A DNA stretch of 64,000 bases from Phytophthora colocasiae (Eukaryota; Oomycota; Peronosporomycetes; Peronosporales; Peronosporaceae). Position numbers and translations under genes: made by a program. Location: positions 930,001-994,000 of the forward strand of contig JAGKQI010000096.1 in the NCBI GenBank assembly GCA_018806915.1, in the 5' to 3' direction. Shown in pieces: positions 40,766 through 52,495 of this stretch (within the stretch, counting starts at the first letter, position 1; each line of letters opens with the position of its first letter). A model generated the notes under the pieces. That model did no database searches, was not told the origin of the DNA, and worked only from the letters and a program-made list of their open reading frames with translations.

Positions 40766-41841
40766 ATGCCGCCAAAGTCTGCAGTAGGCGGAGAGCGCCT
40801 CAAGAAGGAACTAGCGGCCCAAAAAGCTCGTGCTGAAGCGCTAAAGTACCTCCAGTCTACCGGTAGTGGCCCTAGCCAACGAGAACTGACGCAGCAGCAG
40901 CAACTACGACAGAAACAGACCGCCAATGCCACTACTTCGGTAGCTCAGCGTCGTGTGCTCGGCTCACAGCTTAAAGAACCGTCAGCTGCCGATAAATTCG
41001 ACCCCCGTGTGAGGGACAATACACTTCATGCAGTAGCACTTCGACGGGCACAGGACATGCAGAAGACACGGCAAATTGAGCAGCAAACCGAGTGCTTCAG
41101 GATGGAGTCGTGTTCGACGGAATATAACGCCCTACCACCTTTTTGGCAGGAGGTGGTGGATCCAACATCGGGAGACGTGTACTATTGGAACGAAGTACGT
41201 GGCAGATAGTTGATGTACCTCGCTGTGTTGGGAGATAATTTAATTGGTGTGGTGTGGCTGTAGTCGACCAACGAGACTGCATGGGAGCGACCTGGTAGCT
41301 CTACCGAAGAACCTACAAAAGTGAAGGCCACGGAGTCGAAGACGACGGGAGACCAGTTGGTTGAGTATGTATCAAGTTGTGGTGGTTGCATTTGAGGGTA
41401 CTGAGGTTATGCTTGCACTTAGTAGGGACTGGGAAGAAGTACGTGATCCAGCAAGTGGGGACGTCTACTTCTGGAATCGGACAACAAACGAGACGTCGTG
41501 GGAACGACCTGTTTCTCGCAGTGTATCGCTGGGTGAGGTGATTCTGATATTTGTTCAGTTGACTCGAGATCTGACTTCACGTTGTGGTAGCGCAAGCTCT
41601 TGAAGCGAAGGCAAAACTTGACAACATCCTAAAAAACTGTGGGAACCCGGTTCATGCCAAGACAAGCAACGCGACTCAACGTTCAAACTCTTCATCAAAC
41701 AAACGACCTGCAGCTGACACACAGATTCCCGATACGCAACGACACGAAAGCCAGCGGCGGAAGCATGCTGACGGTGCGATCGACCCAATGGATCCAACAG
41801 GGAAAGGTGGGAAGTGGGCCGACGGTCTTGATCAGGCATGA
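40766..41841 (+). CDS. PQBP1-like splicing factor with two WW domains
   Basis: The start is at 40766 (MPPKSAVGGERLKKELAAQK). Exon 1 ends inside a first WW domain (PPFWQEVVDPTSGDVYYWNE), completed by STNETAWERP after the intron. A second WW follows the next intron (DWEEVRDPASGDVYFWNRTT, NETSWERP). The C-terminus has IDPMDPTGKGGKWADGLDQA, matching the PQBP1 segment that contacts the spliceosomal U5-15kD (Dim1) protein. PQBP1 couples transcription and splicing through WW binding to proline motifs. Animal PQBP1 has one WW; two WW domains are unusual. The stop is at 41839-41841. The next gene begins 145 bp downstream. Confidence 0.82.
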
Positions 41842-41985
41842 ATCACCAATACGTTGATACTGTCACCTCAAATTTAGCCCAGACCGAGGATAGACTTCTG
41901 TCGAAGCTGCAAATACTTTTCACGAAGAAAGAGGATCCTGGTGCTGGTTGGTTTAATATTCGTTCCTTTGTACGAGTTGGTAAAG

Positions 41986-44416
41986 ATGATGGAGTCGAAT
42001 TTCCAACGGGCAGCAAGCCGTACAGGGCAGCTTAGAGGCAACAGTACGGCAAAAGGCACTTTGAGTCCCAAAGGAGCGATCAAGAAGAAAAAGTTGGACC
42101 GTAAAGCCAAGGAGCGACAAGTGCAGGAACTGTTTCATCTGAATGTTTTAATCGGCCGCTTAGAAGACCGAGACACGCAGCAGCAATCCTTCACGACGCT
42201 CATGTACGAAGTGATTATCTTGCTGAGAAATGCAGACTCCTGTCTAACAAATAGTTCGTCTTTTGCAGTGAGTTATTACCTAGACTAGATCCAGCGATGG
42301 TGAAGGAGGTTTATGGGCTGATCGAGAAAAACAAGGTAAATAATTATCTGTTTTACTTTGTAAAGATTGGCAAACACTAACATTGGATGAAGAAACCCGT
42401 CCGTTCATCCACACGGCGAATGCTTGTCCTTCTCATCGCAGCTCTGTGTCGGTGTCATCCGGTTCAAGCAGCGAAGCTCTTACCACGGATTTTATCCTAC
42501 GCTTGTCTTCGTCTTCGTGACAGACACGCCAAGACAACGGACGCGTGTGTGATTTTGGTCTCTGCCATTGCCTTGTACGTCTTACCGTGCCCAACGATCT
42601 CCCTCCCTGGCGCTTCATCTCCTCGAAGACAACGTGAAAACATTTCTACTCGACCATTTGAGGCTGTGGCTGCTGTATTTGCGAAAGAAACCAACGCTGT
42701 AGGTGAAGCAGCCACCAGGTGTCTCTGTGGTTTGCTTCATCCTGTCGACTTTGATGGAGTTTCAGTACCAGGTCCCAGTACAATTCGAGCTCATGCTACA
42801 CGAATCCGTCCGTTCTTCAAAACGCTTCTGGCGGATACTGTAGCGAAGATGGATGGGAGTACCATGTTTTCCGCGTTTTCCCCTTTGTTCCTCCTGCTGC
42901 AGTCGGCCTGTCAATTAGCACGAAATGCTCATGACAAGGGAGATTTTACGCAACTTGGAGATGAGTTTTCACCATATATCGGCTCAATCTACGAAGCAAT
43001 CGAAGATGCCTTTCAGTGTGGACCTCGGAACGACTGGATGTTACGGAAGCGCAGCCTGGAGCTGTTGACTCTACTACTCGATATATTCGTCTTGCAGGAA
43101 GCTGCCTGGTGTATCTCTGTTGAAACTGCAAAAGGATACTTTCAAGCACAAGTGGTAGGTTTTATTGTCTTTTTTCTTTGAAAACGAGTCTGAAATACCT
43201 TGTTACGCACCTTTAGGAGCGAGTTCGAGCTCTCGTTCTAGCTGGTCGTCACGATTCCGTTTCTCTCGTTCGCGAAGCTGCTATCCCAGCGATTATGGCA
43301 TTTGAATGTCTGGAGAAAATGTATCCACCAACAGGTAGCGAGCATCAAGTGAAAGCTCCTCCCAGCTACGACTTCGTTCCGCCCAATCCACCAGGATATT
43401 CGTTTACGGGCAAACAATTTAGCGCTCGTGATTCCCTTACGCTGCCGAATGAGTCGAAGAGCACTTCTAGACTGTTACAGTCCGACTCAATAGACGATGA
43501 GCGTTTCGATCATGGAGAAGGTGATGAAGCTTTGGCAACAGATGAAATTACCGTAAATGAAGACCCTGCACCAGTTGAACGACGTGTTGATACTGGCAAA
43601 ATAACTCAAGCGAGCGATAACGCACAAGTTTTGCAGCCAATTTCTCAGCCTGCTACACCTGTTCAAGATGACGAGCGTTTTACCGATTTGACTATGGACT
43701 ATTTCGCTCCAGAAGACTCGGATGAAACTGATCCCCAGCACAACGAACAGAGTGAGGAAGTTCAAAGCAAACAGCGCAAAGGATCTCATTTGACGTCCGA
43801 TCCCGACAAATCTACACCGAATCAACCAGTAACAGAAGCGCTACAAGCCGTCACAAGTTTAAAACAATTTGCAGCCAAAAAGAGAGAACAGCTACGATCT
43901 CGGCGTGAACAGCACGAAGATATCGTTCAAACAGCACTTCCTAGGCCCCAACCGTCTCGAACAACGGAGGATTCGCAGCGTAACCAAGACGACAACCACT
44001 TGGAGAACACTTCGTGCAGTTTCGAGCTCACTAGGGCTGAAGCTGCATTGGAAGCAGCACAATGCGGGGAATTCGAGCTCGCGTTCCGGTTGTGCATAGT
44101 CGAAGATGACTTACCGTTGCTACGGCGTACAATGTCGATGATTAAGACTCCGTGCATGGAGACTCTGTCCACAATGGCACGTAACGCGTTGTGTACAGCA
44201 TTTCTCTCACTTTTAGATGGCGACGATGGTGACGTCTGGTTGGCACTGCAGTGGTTGCAACACTGGGCTGGATTCACTCAAACGGACAAGCGACAATTGC
44301 AACAACTTGATCCCCGAGTTTCCCAAGCACTTGGCTCGAAATTGAACGATTTAGCAATGGCATCGACAAAGTTAGCCCTTGCTGCTGCTCACGTTGTGTT
44401 CTTACTTGAGCTATGA
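41986..44416 (+). CDS. TORTIFOLIA1/SPIRAL2-like TOG microtubule protein
   Basis: Exons join to encode, in order: a basic N-terminus; HLNVLIGRLEDRDTQQQSFT, the typical first helix of TOR1/SPR2; ELLPRLDPAMVKEVYGLIEK; and HEAT/TOG repeats (STRRMLVLLIAALCRCHPVQ, ACLRLRDRHAKTTDACVILV, RIRPFFKTLLADTVAKM, RKRSLELLTLLLDIFVLQ, ALVLAGRHDSVSLVREAAIP). A disordered acidic linker leads to a C-terminal helical module (EAAQCGEFELAFRLCIVEDD, LWLQHWAG-like end) found in plant SPIRAL2 proteins, which bind and stabilise microtubule minus ends. Introns: about 42204-42263, 42336-42389 and one ending near 43216. The donor at 42204 was chosen because it restores frame. The stop is at 44414-44416. Confidence 0.8.
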
Positions 44417-44462
44417 ACGTGTAGTACTCATAAAACAACTGAGTATCATTTGATAGTTAACC

Positions 44463-46361
44463 TTAGGCGAAGTAGATCCACATGCCGAATGTGATCGCAA
44501 GAGCAGTAATGCCACTACCAGCGACGAGAACGTTAACCCACATAGGCTTAACAACTTCAGTGGCATCAAGTTTGAACACCTTGTCCCAATGGATCATGTA
44601 CTTACGCACTTCCTCTGGCGGTTTGTTCTTGTGTTGTGTCAGTAGACTCACCGATACGCATACTACCATGGCAGTGAGCCACAATAACAACGCGAAGTGC
44701 TGGAAATTCATGTAGAAGAACGTGTTGATGACACCGGGAAGGTCTCCATCCATACTGTCGTCCTTAATTGTCACGAAGATCAATCGCGTAAAACCAAGGA
44801 GTCCACCCACAATCATAGCCGAGAAAGCGCCGTACACATTTGCCGGTTTCCAGGCGACACCGAGAACGAGGACGATACCGATAGGAGGAGTCAGATAGCT
44901 TTGGATTTCGACAATCTGCTCGTACAGGCCCGTACCGTTGCGCATGATAGGGATCCAGCAGAAACTCAACACAGCAAAACACAGAATACTCATACGTCCT
45001 ACCCACACAAGCTGCTTGTGCGAGGCATCAGGACGGAACTTGAGGTAGATGTCGTTCGTGACAACCGACGAACCAGCAGCAAATACGGACGCCAAACTGG
45101 ACATCATAGCGGTGATAATACTGGAGATCATGAGCCCAATGATCCCGTGCGGCATCATCTCCGTCAACAGCGTCGGATACGCAGCGTCAGTGCCGTCCGC
45201 AATCTTACTGAAGTCGAAGTAGATGCTGGCAATAATACCCGGGATGACAATTAAGAACGGAGGAAGCACTTTCAACATACTGGCGAATGAACACCCAGCT
45301 TTGGCATTGGCTGTATCCTTGGCGGACAGCACACGTTGCACCAAATCTTGGTCCATGCACCAGTACCAGATAGAACCGAGAGGCTGACCGAAGATCATAC
45401 CCGTCCACGGGTAATCCGGGTCGTCTGTGGGTTTCCAGAGGTGGAACCATCCGGAACGGTCTTGGTTATCCAAGTTCTCCTTGATTCCTTCAAAGCCACC
45501 AATCTGGTTCACGGAGTACGCGAAGACTACAAGACCTCCGAGGGTGAAGACGCACATCTGGAATAGATCTGTGTACATGACAGCACGTAGACCACCGGCA
45601 ATGCTGTACATCGCACTAAGAGCGATACAGACACCAGCTCCAAGGTACAAGTTCCACCCGAGTGTCGCTTGGAAAACAATAGCCCCTCCGTAAATACTGG
45701 CACTCATTTTCGTCAAAACGTACATGATGACCGTAATGAGCGATAAGTAATGGCGACACGGAGCTCCAAAGCGGTATTCGAGGAACTCAGGCGTTGTGTA
45801 GACACCACAACGACGGTAAATGGGCGAGAAGATCCAGCCCAAGCACAGGATCAAAATGGCAGCGTACCATTCATACATGGCCACTGCAATGCCACGTCGA
45901 GCACCGTCTCCAGCCATACCGATGAAATGTTCGGCACCAATGTTACTAGCGAACAGAGCACCACCAACGAAGTACCATTGCATGCCACGATCGGCCAGGA
46001 AGAAGTTGGACACCTCGTTGACTTGGTGCTGCGGACCATCACGAGCAATCAGTGAGGCAGATGGGCGGTTCTGGGAGATCGTTGAGCCTCGTTCGTCTCC
46101 GTTGGGTAATTTTTTGTCAGGGGTAGCTTCCGGAGCCAAATAGCCATCTGCGGGGGATTCCAACGCTTGATCTTCGTTCGGTTTAGCTCGATGGACGCAT
46201 GGGAAGTACTTGGCCAAGTGGCTTTCACCTGCTTGAATAGAGGCGACGACAGCCACCACCATCGTGAAGAAAAGCACAGCAACGATGATGAGAATGTCGG
46301 CCCAATTGACCTTGGCACCACCGGACGTGTCCGGCACGGACTGGGTGTAGAGCTCGACCAT
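44463..46361 (-). CDS. Sodium/solute symporter (SSS, SLC5-like)
   Basis: The protein has 632 residues in a single exon. About 14 hydrophobic segments form the LeuT-like sodium symporter fold. Recognisable SSS motifs include FFLADRGMQWYFVGGALFAS, NIGAEHFIGMAGDGA, YTTPEFLEYRFG, SAMYSIAGGLRAVMYTD and MMSSLASVFAAGSSVVTNDI. The first transmembrane segment (ILIIVAVLFFTMVVAVV) is followed by a cytosolic loop with acidic and Ser-rich stretches. Members carry glucose, myo-inositol, proline or other solutes with sodium across the plasma membrane; motifs resemble the SGLT group, but the substrate is not clear. The gene converges with the TOG gene, 46 bp apart. Confidence 0.92.
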   Translation of the reverse strand: MVELYTQSVPDTSGGAKVNWADILIIVAVLFFTMVVAVVASIQAGESHLAKYFPCVHRAKPNEDQALESPADGYLAPEATPDKKLPNGDERGSTISQNRPSASLIARDGPQHQVNEVSNFFLADRGMQWYFVGGALFASNIGAEHFIGMAGDGARRGIAVAMYEWYAAILILCLGWIFSPIYRRCGVYTTPEFLEYRFGAPCRHYLSLITVIMYVLTKMSASIYGGAIVFQATLGWNLYLGAGVCIALSAMYSIAGGLRAVMYTDLFQMCVFTLGGLVVFAYSVNQIGGFEGIKENLDNQDRSGWFHLWKPTDDPDYPWTGMIFGQPLGSIWYWCMDQDLVQRVLSAKDTANAKAGCSFASMLKVLPPFLIVIPGIIASIYFDFSKIADGTDAAYPTLLTEMMPHGIIGLMISSIITAMMSSLASVFAAGSSVVTNDIYLKFRPDASHKQLVWVGRMSILCFAVLSFCWIPIMRNGTGLYEQIVEIQSYLTPPIGIVLVLGVAWKPANVYGAFSAMIVGGLLGFTRLIFVTIKDDSMDGDLPGVINTFFYMNFQHFALLLWLTAMVVCVSVSLLTQHKNKPPEEVRKYMIHWDKVFKLDATEVVKPMWVNVLVAGSGITALAITFGMWIYFA

Positions 46362-47006
46362 GGTGAGGTGAACTTGTAAAAGGAGTCACTTGAGGTCCAG
46401 CCGGTGAATTCGAGAATGGACTGGCCGATGACGACAAGTTGTCGGGCGAGACGAACCCGAGGACACGGACACAAGCATGTTCAACTCTGCTGTTGACTCT
46501 TTCGGCTCAAAGGCTTTGAGTCAAAGCCGAGCCAAGTCTCACCTAACCAGCCCGTTGCAAGACAGGACGCAGTTGCAACTTGCAGTGCCACAAGACTGGA
46601 GAAACTTGCGTGTCAGTAGCGATCTCTATGATGGCAACAATGGTCTCTTAAGTAAAGAGTACAACCTGGTTGAGTCTGTCAGCTATTTTCAATGTTTTCA
46701 AAGTGAGTTTTGTTTTCCACCTGCAAAAAACTTTGCCTGATGTTGCTGTAAAACCTTTGGAAAGGGGTGGCAACCGCGCAAAGATGCGGTTCACGACGGG
46801 CACAGTTCGACTCGGAGAGAGCAACGTGATAGCGAACGGGCTTAAACACGAGTAAAATCGGAGTCAATTCAAGTAATCCTTCAAATGGATGAATTTCGAG
46901 TAATCGAGATCGCTAAAAGCGTATTTGCGAGTAAAACTAAAAAAAGATACATTTAAAGTACATCAACACAGAAGTGTATTGCAGTCACAGAGTTAACCTG
47001 GTAGCT
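46362..47006. other. Promoter and spacer upstream of the symporter
   Basis: About 640 bp without a supported gene. Repeated short motifs TCGAGTAA/GCGAGTAAAA occur at about 46850-46935. Confidence 0.45.
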
Positions 47007-48652
47007 TTAACTGTGCACCAACTTAAAGCTTCTCACTAGCGCATCCTTGAGAAACCGCTTGTGGCCGCCCCATCGAGAACTAGTAAGCCACTGCTCCTGC
47101 AACGTCTGCCCCGTGAGTATAGGCCGATTAAGACACTCGGCTAGCTCCTGGCACTCCATCTTCACTTGAGCACCGTGGTCATCCAGAAGTAAATGCCGTC
47201 TTCCCCCCCCCCCAGAATACGACATTGCCGAAACGTATTTAGCACCATCACCTGCAGCGAGCGTAAACTCTCTCATGAGATTCCAATGCAAAGGTCGTGC
47301 AGGGAATTTCAGCATGTCTCGAATGAGAATGTCAACTGAGAACCGGTGAGTATTGTCGCCTCCTTCTGCTAACGGTCAGGCTGCCAGGTTGACCACCACT
47401 CAGCTTTCTGACCGGCAAGGATTTTAGAATTCCTTAAACGCTGATTCCACGCTGTAGAGCCATAGCCGCCACCACGTAGGAGCATAACCAACTTGTATGA
47501 AAGAACTTCGCACAGTCGCAAAAAATGTCTGTCGGATTGCCTGAATCTGCGTGCAATTGTCAGATACAATAACCAGAAATGATTAACATGATGCTCGTAC
47601 CGTTGCCTTGGACACTGATGGCGCCGTAGTGATCATACCGGATTCCATAACTGGGCCTACGCCCGACGTGGCACCAGATGTGGATACACTGGGCAGGCGG
47701 TTTTGTGACGAATTTGACTGCTGCTCTTCCTAAAATATACAGTTGATGGCGAAAGTACCAAATGGTGACTTTATTGCTGTGGAGAGTCAACGTTGCAGTT
47801 ACGTTTCACGCCACATGGAGACTACAGTCACTATCAGAAAACAAAGGCACTACTGCCAAATGTGGCGAATATCCAGTCGTCAAACAGAATGCATTATCAG
47901 TTTATTTACCAGCATGCGGATGAGCTCAATCGTGAACGAGAAAACTATCACGCTACTGATTCAACAGTTAGGTTATGAACTGCCGATTGATCTCCATTTG
48001 GAAGAAATGCCCCAAATTTAGGTTGACCGTAGAACAGTGTATCTATTGAATTAGCTTGAGATCGTGGCAAGTTAGTCCAAAGAGTTGTCCACCTAATCAA
48101 ATAATTTCCTTCCTTCATAACGGTCACGAAGTATCCTTCGGCATTTTCGAGGTCCAGATCCACCGTGAAGCAAAGAGCGCCATGGATTCCTTGACGAACA
48201 ACAGCAGCCTTTCAGTGCCGTGCTTCTCTACCACTTCTAGCGTGAACTACACAGTACCGTCGGGGTCTTCTTCGTGAGTCGGAGGCGATTCGGACAATCT
48301 GTGTCACGCAGAGACATATTCTAGCGCACCCTTTGTTCCCGTAGTTGTGCATGCATTTATACATTGAGCCGTCCAGTAGGTTTATTCCGACTTTCGCGTC
48401 ATCCAGCGACGAGAACGTCTCGCACGCCTCAAAACGTATTCGCTTGGAAACAGGCTCCTCTTCAGAAGAAGCCGCGAAGTCACTGGCTTTGCTCCCGACA
48501 GTATCTTGGCTCGTCAAAACGCAAATGGATGTATCTATGAACGCCTTCCAGCCAACCACTTTAAATAAACCTAACTTACTTCCATTGTCTCCTTTCAACC
48601 AACTACTTGAAATTAATCTTTTTCTGTTATATTTTACTTCAAAAACAGCCAA
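47007..48652 (-). pseudogene. Decayed MULE-type transposase with SWIM-like zinc finger
   Basis: Minus-strand fragments in several frames look like one degraded transposase. An N-terminal piece (48652 to 48212) includes VGWKAFIDTSICVLTSQD and a Cys-rich part (YKCMHNYGNKGCARICLC). A middle piece holds GYFVTVMKEGNYLIRWTT. A piece near 47550-47450 shows a Cys-x-Cys followed by FFHTSWLC, typical of SWIM fingers near the end of Mutator transposases. The last piece is KFPARPLHWNLMREFTLAAG. The DDE core appears absent, so the element is internally deleted. Frames are broken many times. Assignment rests on the SWIM-like part and fragment order. Confidence 0.4.
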
Positions 48653-50185
48653 AATATAATTTACTCGAAGTTTCCCTGAAATTTACTCGAAGATAAGCCG
48701 CACCCACGTGATAGGCACCACGTTAATGCTGGAAACAGGAAACAGCGCAAGCTTTCGCAATAAGAATCGATCCTTCATTCATCAATAGTAATTGTTATCC
48801 TTCTCGTGATCAAAGCTTTCAGATGTTCCTGTTGTCGACTAGCACTTTTGCCTTCTCTCAGATTAATTCTGAAGCTTATAAAAAAACTGTACCACGTGAC
48901 TTTGTCTGCAAATCGAAAATAATTTCTAGAGCCACAGCTTGCAAGTCTCAATTTGCGATACCGACACGTGTATGCCCGCTCGAGAACTCTGACTTGTTTG
49001 CCGACAGAGAACAAGTTGTGGTACTGTATTCATTTCGCTTGCTGACAACTTACCACCAAAACAAAAGTTGTTTTACAAACTCGGTCTTCATACTCGTTGA
49101 TTTGCGCACACACATCTTTGATGGCAGGATGCTTTAGCGCAAAAATGCTCGGACCGCCAAGCAGCCATGTTGGCCTTCGCTTCAACATTGAAGTTAAACG
49201 TTAAACAGCAAAGATCGAGAACTGTACTGCTAGCGAAAATAGGGAGCATGGCTATCTACGAGGTTCAGGTGGATGTACCAGCTCAAAACACCGTACCTAC
49301 ATAAGTGTATTTCGTCTAAAGTCTTGCTTAGGATGTTCTAGATGTACATGAAATTGCTTCCAAACCAATATTGAACTTACCCTTGTCAGCATCACGCCAT
49401 CTGTGGTGCCGTTCTTGCAGTTAGCTTAGCAGCTCCTGTTGGAATTGACGTAGAGTCATGTCGGGCGAAGGAAAGCTGCCGGTACCTGGACCGACAGAAA
49501 ATCACAAATCCAATCTAAACTTCAATGACGCCTCGCTAGCCAAACCATTTGCCTGTTTGCATACGAAGAACCGCAACTTGGTAATAAGGCGAGTTTTAGA
49601 TATTGTTTGCCATCATGAACACTAACCCAGAATTAGCATTTCTTAGTCATTCTGACTGAGGTGTGGTGCTGTACATGCAGCGACAACTCATAAACTGTGA
49701 GTTATACAGTGGACTTTATCAGATCCGCGATGCGTGTTTGAAGTTTCCTTAGTTGTTTACTTCACAAGTTGCCACCACTTAGTTTGTGCCCGTCGCACAA
49801 TTCGCCTAGGCTGTTTTTGTCGCATCACTAAACTAGTTGTGTCACAGATGGTGTACTGTACAGTGTACACTTCGCGAAGCTTCGATGATCATATCTTCAA
49901 GATATGATCATCGAAGCTTCGCGAAGTGCTGATCGAGTTTGGCAGGATTCTAGAATGCAGAACGAACGCTAGGTCTTACGTGTAAAGCTTTTGGTTAAAT
50001 ATCACTTTCCATTTTACAGTAAGAAGTGTCCAAGTTGTTTTAGTATTCTACTACGTAGTATCAAGATTCCAGTATCCATACACTGCAAATTATCGGGTGT
50101 AAAGTGCACCGTAGTAGATGCGCTCTTCATTAGATTCAGTTAGCAAAATCTTCAGCGAACTCCCTAGAGTATCTGTAATTCCCAC
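48653..50185. other. Gene-poor region with palindrome
   Basis: About 1.5 kb without a supported gene. One ORF at about 49459-49620 (MSGEGKLPVPGPTENHKSNL) is short and unrecognised. The notable object is the 61-bp palindrome at 49868. Confidence 0.5.
49868..49928. repeat. Perfect 61-bp palindrome (30-bp arms, 1-nt centre)
   Basis: The left arm 49868-49897 and right arm 49899-49928 are perfect reverse complements around a single C at 49898. The arms themselves contain smaller palindromes TTCGCGAA, GAAGCTTC and TGATCA. Symmetry ends abruptly on both sides. It lies in non-coding DNA between the transposase relic and the CBM9-like gene. It could extrude as a cruciform or be transcribed into a hairpin. 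Confidence 0.95.
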
Positions 50186-51496
50186 TCATTGAACTGCAGT
50201 AGTTTCAGATGCATCAAACACTTTCTCCACTGAAATGTATCCGTCGTCCCTGATGGTTGCTATAAACTCGGAGCCATCATCAAAAGGAACTGCACGGAGT
50301 CCAATCTGCGCACTGAAGGCTTTGTCAGTGACCGTCACTTCAAGTAGCTTAGTACACTGAATGGCTTCGCGATTAGAGAAGTACGGGAGTAATTGCTCCA
50401 AACTTGCAGTGTATTTCCCCATTGCATTGTGGAATGCATGCTGCGCGTAGTAAAACTGGAAACTCACGTATCGTACTCCCCAAGCTGGGTCAAAAGGCAC
50501 AATTTCGTCAGTATCAACCAACTCCGGCGGAGTTTCCCCTTCCGGTCGAAACTGAAGATACCCCCACCACTCTGGCTGATGCATATCCACCTTGTATTGC
50601 GCGCTCCAGACCCAATTCTCCTCCTTCAAGCCAGGTTTCTTCTCGTAGTGCTTCTTGCCAGTAGATCCATCCGTTATGACACGAACTGGCCATTCCACAC
50701 GTGAAAAATTGATCCTCCAAAATGAATTGGGCTTTGGTGGGACTTGTGCTGTCGAATGCAATGCCAGTTCCGACAGCGGTAGTGCAATTTCCGCAGTCCA
50801 ATAGTGTAGACGTTCGGCTGACAAAGCGGTATCAAAAATGATTCATTAGCTGCAGAGTCAAAGTAGATAACAGATATTTCAACGTACATGGATCATTGAT
50901 CGGTCCCCGGACAAAAACCGCCGACTGCATGCCATCGTTCAACATATCAAATCCATAATGCGGGTCCACTCGAGTGCTGTTCTCGTGTCCTCCATTCCTG
51001 TACGGTCGATTCAACCACAGGTTCCAAGTGGTGTTGCGAGCATTGAGTTCGAACTCTTTGTAGTTGTGAGTGCTCCCGTCGGCATCTACGAACACCTCAA
51101 AGTCATTATCATGGAAAATGACCTCGTTGCGCTGTGACACATTGGCCCACACCTCGGTTTCCTCGATGTAAGCGCCAACGTAGAGGAACTTGTGGTCGTA
51201 CCGCAATTTGAACTTTGTGATGAACCAGGGCTGCGACCAGAACGCCGGCCCACGAATATCTTGAAATGACTCACTCCATGGCACTTCGGCCCACACTTTT
51301 TCATCTAGAACACCGTCAATGCTGATACTGGAAGAGTAGGAATCTGCAAGTGAGTGAACTCACATACCGACATCGACGTGGAAGCACCGGAAGACCCTTG
51401 CAGCCATTGAACTTGACGCATATTAGTGGTATTCGATGAAGATAAGTGTGGCAGGACCAGATAAAGCAGCACGATCAGCTCAAGATGGACAAGCAT
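50186..51496 (-). CDS. Secreted CBM9-like carbohydrate-binding protein
   Basis: The start is at 51496 with a signal peptide (MLVHLELIVLLYLVLPHLSS). After a 40-bp intron and one more intron near 50830-50885, the protein shows the family-9 carbohydrate-binding-like fold of bacterial and oomycete proteins: VWAEVPWSESFQDIRGPAFW, LRYDHKFLYVGAYIEETEVW, VIFHDNDFEVFVDADGSTHN, FELNARNTTWNLWLNRPYRN, then the second half with WTAEIALPLSELAL, FWRINFSRVEWPV, NWVWSAQYKVDMHQPEWWGY. It likely acts outside the cell on sugars or glycans, for example at the plant wall. The family is common in bacteria. The ligand is unknown. Confidence 0.82.
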
Positions 51497-51571
51497 TTAT
51501 GCAGGAAGATTGCAATTGAGACCGGAAATAGGACGACGTAATGGTATACATAAGTTACACATAGTACAACT

Positions 51572-52308
51572 TCAACTTTCATATCCTGGAGAGCTTTTGC
51601 CAATGTATTGCAACAACTCGCTATCAATGAGCTTGAGAGGAAGGCAAAATTGCCTACGTATGCAAAGGGCTGGGTGTAAGTGTTGACTATCAGCCTCGTA
51701 GCACTTCAACACACGAACAGCTTTTCCCGCACGGCAGTCAAACACCAGCAAGCGCGACATCGACGTGAAAGGAGAGCAAGAGCCTTTCTTACGGGCACAC
51801 ATCCTGGTCATGGGTGGTTTACGCAAGGAAAGATCAGTTTGACTCAGAGATAGTGTAGGAAAAAGATCACGTCTGAGCTTAATAACACTGTGTACTTCTT
51901 GCAAGTGATAAATCGTAGTCTTCTTGAACTCTCGTCGCTTTAGAAGCAAACAGGAAAACGATATGCCTCTTTGCATCTCGGCTAGAACGATACTCCTGTT
52001 GGTTTCCCTGATACTCTCCGTTCAAAGTGTCGGTTGTACGGTCTCAGCAAAAAGTGAGCTCGGATCAGGTAAAACTCGTTGAAGTTGTCCGGTTCTAGTA
52101 GAACTTCTACATGGTCAGCAAGCTCGCCCCGAGCTTTACATCGTGCCACGGCAGTCACTAGAGCAGTCAAATTGACTGGCAAAATAGATCGCCTTGGGCG
52201 GACCAGGACGAAGGGTAAGTCTCTATGAAACGCTATCCTTGTTGAAGTGACAGCAAAAAGGGTCACGTGCAACTTGCATGGCGAAAGACATGTCTGTTCC
52301 ATAGTCAA
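51572..52308 (-). other. Possible hypothetical gene, two ORFs
   Basis: Two adjacent minus-strand ORFs (52308 to 51982 and 51976 to 51572) could be exons of one small gene. They contain LADHVEVLLEPDNFNEFYLI and SRLLVFDCRAGKAVRVLKCY. I recognise neither. The second is faintly WD-like. No signal peptide is clear. They may equally be non-coding. Confidence 0.25.
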
Positions 52309-52430
52309 TTACAGTTGATGCTGTGGCTTCCAGCTTCCCGCTGGCTGGGGACACTGCAATATCGATCACTGTCGCCGTTTGACGAGAGCTCTAGGCTCTC
52401 GGTCAAGTCGCTCTCGAGTCTCTGGCTGAA

Positions 52431-52449
52431 GCTCATTATCCAATCTTCC
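52431..52449 (+). promoter_or_regulatory. Oomycete Inr-FPR core promoter
   Basis: GCTCATTATCCAATCTT matches the oomycete initiator plus flanking-promoter-region consensus (GCTCATTYYNCAWTTT-like) with few mismatches. It is 47-65 bp upstream of the elicitin-like ATG, the usual distance for oomycete transcription starts. Confidence 0.65.
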
Positions 52450-52495
52450 TCCAAGCTCCAACACCAGCTTCCGCCCTCTCTCCTCTTCCAACACT

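Noticed and set aside
47204..47214. Run of C bases as a functional site
   Set aside because: A homopolymer inside a decayed transposase is more likely a length-unstable tract or sequencing artefact.
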